A stretch of DNA of 39,149 nucleotides from an uncultured Gammaproteobacteria bacterium (lineage in GTDB: Bacteria; Pseudomonadota; Gammaproteobacteria; Enterobacterales; Psychrobiaceae): contig CAJXRU010000028.1 in the NCBI GenBank assembly GCA_913060565.1, forward strand, positions 1 through 39,149. The letters are read 5' to 3'. The position numbers and the translations under genes are program-made. Below, piece after piece: positions 37,379 to 39,149 of this stretch; the first letter of the stretch is position 1, and each line of letters opens with the position of its first letter. A model generated the notes under the pieces. That model searched no databases and was not told the origin of the DNA. It saw nothing but the letters and a program-made list of their open reading frames with translations.

Positions 37379-38809
37379 ATGAACGATAATATAGACGTTA
37401 AGATCATTGACACTTCGAAACACGATGATATTAAACATCGTACGAAAGTCAAAGATACCGAATACAAAGAAGGTAAAATATACATAAGGTCAATCAATGG
37501 TGTTTTTACCGCAATACGGCAGAAATTGAATTGGATCTTAATGCTTGGTTTTTTCCTGTTGCCTTGGATTCCTTATGGAGACAGGCAAGCTGTCATATTT
37601 GATCTTGCTGAACAAAAATTTCACATATTTGGTTTGATTATTTGGCCACAGGATCTTGTGTTATTGGCTGCACTGCTCATGATTTCGGCCTATGGTCTTT
37701 TTCTGGTAACTACGTTTATTGGCAGAGTATGGTGTGGGTTTACCTGTCCGCAAACCATATGGACCTTTATATTTGTCTGGGTAGAAGAGAAAGTTGAAGG
37801 AAAGTTTAACAAACGGAAGAAACTTGACCAACAACCTAATACTTGGACGAAAATTTGGAAAAAAGGACTTAAACATAGTATTTGGCTGGTCATTTCTTTA
37901 ATTACCTCTTTAACATTTTTGGCATTCTTTGTTCCTGTTAAAGAACTCTATATTGACTTCTTTACACTTAATGCCAGTGGCTTAATATATTTCTGGACTC
38001 TGTTTTTTACATTTTGTACCTACGGCAATGCTGGTTGGATGCGCGAAATAATGTGCCTGCACATGTGTCCCTATGCACGGTTTCAGTCCGCAATGTTTGA
38101 TAAAGACACCTTTAGCGTTGCCTATAATGCACAGCGCGGGGAAAGTCGAGGACCACGTTCTCGTAAGAAAGATCCAAAAGAACTCGGATTAGGAGACTGC
38201 ATTGACTGTAATCTGTGTGTTCAAGTCTGTCCAACGGGTATAGATATCCGAGATGGTCTTCAATACGAATGCATAAATTGTGGAGCCTGTATTGATGCAT
38301 GTGATGATGTCATGGAAAAAATGGGTTATGAGAAAAAACTAATTAGCTATACCACTGAAAACCAATTAGAAGGTAAGAAAACTCACATTATCAGAGGTAA
38401 GTTGGTTGGCTATGGTTCTGTCCTGGCAATCATGTCAATTGTCTTTGTATACTTCCTCATGGCAATTGAACCGTTGAAGCTCGACATTATTCGAGATCGT
38501 AATCAGTTATATAGAATCAGTAGCGAAGGCCTCATTGAAAATGTCTACACGCTTAAAGTTCTTAATAAGACCGAAGAAGACCTCAACTATAAATTAAGTT
38601 TCTCAGGATTGGACGAATTTGAATGGCTAGGTGTGAACGAAATTTTTGTTAAAGCAGGAGAAGTATATACACTGCCAATGAGTATTTCTGCAGATCCATA
38701 TAACTTAAAGAAGAAGCTCGTTAACGTAACCTTCACTGTTGAAGCATCATTAGACAACGGCGAAAAGGTTATTGTAAAAGAAGACACTAAATTCTTTAAT
38801 GAGATTTAG
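37379..38809 (+). CDS. ccoG: CcoG (FixG/RdxA), cytochrome cbb3 oxidase assembly protein
   Basis: A 476-residue membrane iron-sulfur protein involved in copper handling for cbb3-type cytochrome oxidase assembly. Membrane helices lie at about residues 51-68, 91-112, 168-186, 203-213 and 343-361. The conserved RVWCGFTCPQTIW (C119, C123) follows helix 2. Two 4Fe-4S motifs use C274, C277, C280 and C284 and C298, C301, C304 and C308. The C-terminal soluble domain is Ig-like. No ccoNOPQ or ccoI genes are nearby. It has its own terminator and lies just ahead of the rrn promoters. Confidence 0.94.
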   Translation: MNDNIDVKIIDTSKHDDIKHRTKVKDTEYKEGKIYIRSINGVFTAIRQKLNWILMLGFFLLPWIPYGDRQAVIFDLAEQKFHIFGLIIWPQDLVLLAALLMISAYGLFLVTTFIGRVWCGFTCPQTIWTFIFVWVEEKVEGKFNKRKKLDQQPNTWTKIWKKGLKHSIWLVISLITSLTFLAFFVPVKELYIDFFTLNASGLIYFWTLFFTFCTYGNAGWMREIMCLHMCPYARFQSAMFDKDTFSVAYNAQRGESRGPRSRKKDPKELGLGDCIDCNLCVQVCPTGIDIRDGLQYECINCGACIDACDDVMEKMGYEKKLISYTTENQLEGKKTHIIRGKLVGYGSVLAIMSIVFVYFLMAIEPLKLDIIRDRNQLYRISSEGLIENVYTLKVLNKTEEDLNYKLSFSGLDEFEWLGVNEIFVKAGEVYTLPMSISADPYNLKKKLVNVTFTVEASLDNGEKVIVKEDTKFFNEI

Positions 38810-38823
38810 TTTAAATCGACCTT

Positions 38824-38868
38824 AAAACATTCTAATTGATTCTTAAAAAAACAATTGGAATGTTTTTT
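38824..38868 (+). terminator. Terminator of ccoG
   Basis: Stem AAAACATTCTAATTG (38824-38838) and CAATTGGAATGTTTT (38852-38866) with one wobble, a 13-base loop and a TTTTTT run (38863-38868). It insulates the rrn promoters from ccoG. Confidence 0.85.
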
Positions 38869-38880
38869 GAACGGTTAAAC

Positions 38881-38945
38881 AAAGTTTTTATTAAATCGTC
38901 ATAAAAGCACTTGCAAGCAAGCAACAAATCCCTATAATGCGCAAC
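38881..38945 (+). promoter_or_regulatory. rRNA operon promoter P1
   Basis: TTGCAA (38911-38916) and TATAAT (38933-38938) are 16 bases apart. TCCCTATAATGCGC and the following CCACTGAGACGGAGCAAC closely match E. coli rrn P1 and its start region. The A/T-rich 38881-38910 could be an UP element. Confidence 0.92.
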
Positions 38946-39014
38946 CACTGAGACGGAGCAACGAACAATAAATTGCTTACTTCGAAGTTTTATTAAGATT
39001 GACTAAATTAGTTA

Positions 39015-39042
39015 TTGACTTAATAAAAAGGCAGTGTAATAT
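39015..39042 (+). promoter_or_regulatory. rRNA operon promoter P2
   Basis: TTGACT (39015-39020) and TAATAT (39037-39042) are 16 bases apart, about 95 bases after the likely P1 start. A GC-rich stretch (CGCAGCCC) follows, as in stable-RNA promoters. Confidence 0.8.
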
Positions 39043-39115
39043 ACGCAGCCCTAACGCAACGAGCTACACGGTTTGAAGCGTAACTCCTTACTACTTTAAG
39101 TAAGTCGAGTTGAAA

Positions 39116-39149
39116 CGTTCTTTAACAATAAGTATTCAAATAAACTGTG
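39116..39149 (+). promoter_or_regulatory. rrn leader boxA, start of rRNA operon cut by the contig end
   Basis: CGTTCTTTAACA (39116-39127) matches the rrn boxA antitermination site (E. coli TGCTCTTTAACA). The end CTGTG matches the conserved leader block that precedes 16S rRNA by a little over 100 bases in E. coli. The 16S gene itself is outside the window. Confidence 0.88.

Overview
This window looks like one complete short-read contig carrying the replication-origin region of a low-GC marine gammaproteobacterium. The gene order mnmG | oriC | mioC ... mnmE-yidC-yidD-rnpA-rpmH | dnaA-dnaN-recF-gyrB ... glyS-glyQ-tag ... tusA-fadA-fadB-pepQ-yigZ-glmU-glmS ... rrn resembles that of Alteromonadales. 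AT-rich coding and the Shewanella/Colwellia-like neighbourhood suggest Colwelliaceae (Colwellia or Thalassotalea type); this is inference, not a search result. Bases 1-51 are not genomic: they are an Illumina Nextera i7 adapter with its index, fused to a truncated mnmG. The right end stops inside an rRNA operon leader, a typical repeat-induced assembly break.

Layout. 52-1506: 3'-truncated mnmG (minus). 1507-1989: oriC of the enterobacterial mnmG-mioC type, with an AT-rich unwinding region, DnaA boxes and 20 GATC sites, bounded on the mioC side by a terminator. 1990-3083: mioC and a TetR regulator. 3153-6017: a lipoprotein with a VWA domain, an ECF sigma factor and a probable membrane anti-sigma factor, in one tightly packed minus-strand unit. 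6197-8233: a secreted GH97 glycosidase, followed by a small unknown gene. 8574-12548: mnmE, then the yidC-yidD-rnpA-rpmH cluster (minus). 12969-19137: dnaA-dnaN-recF-gyrB (plus). 19245-20240: an HDOD protein. 20301-23284: glyQS (minus). 23530-24108: tag. 24257-27771: a beta-propeller/amidohydrolase fusion and tusA (minus). 27908-31283: fadBA (minus). 31619-36873: pepQ, yigZ, glmU, glmS (plus). 36897-37247: a small membrane-anchored unknown. 37379-38809: ccoG. 38881-39149: rrn promoters P1 and P2 and boxA.

How it fits together. Most of the window is the chromosome-maintenance core: initiator, clamp, gyrase, recombination mediator, the tRNA-modification partners MnmE and MnmG on either side of the origin, and the membrane insertase with ribosomal protein L34 and RNase P protein. 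Two identical 16-bp palindromes matching ParB-binding parS sites lie inside recF and inside the amidohydrolase gene, in different reading frames. They probably form part of the origin-proximal centromere. The accessory content is the TetR, VWA/sigma/anti-sigma and GH97 block between mioC and mnmE, plus the amidohydrolase and ccoG. No CRISPR array, transposase, prophage gene or tRNA was seen. I found no convincing wholly new system; the items most worth a second look are the parS pair, the oriC architecture, the sigma/VWA module and several strong unannotated hairpins.
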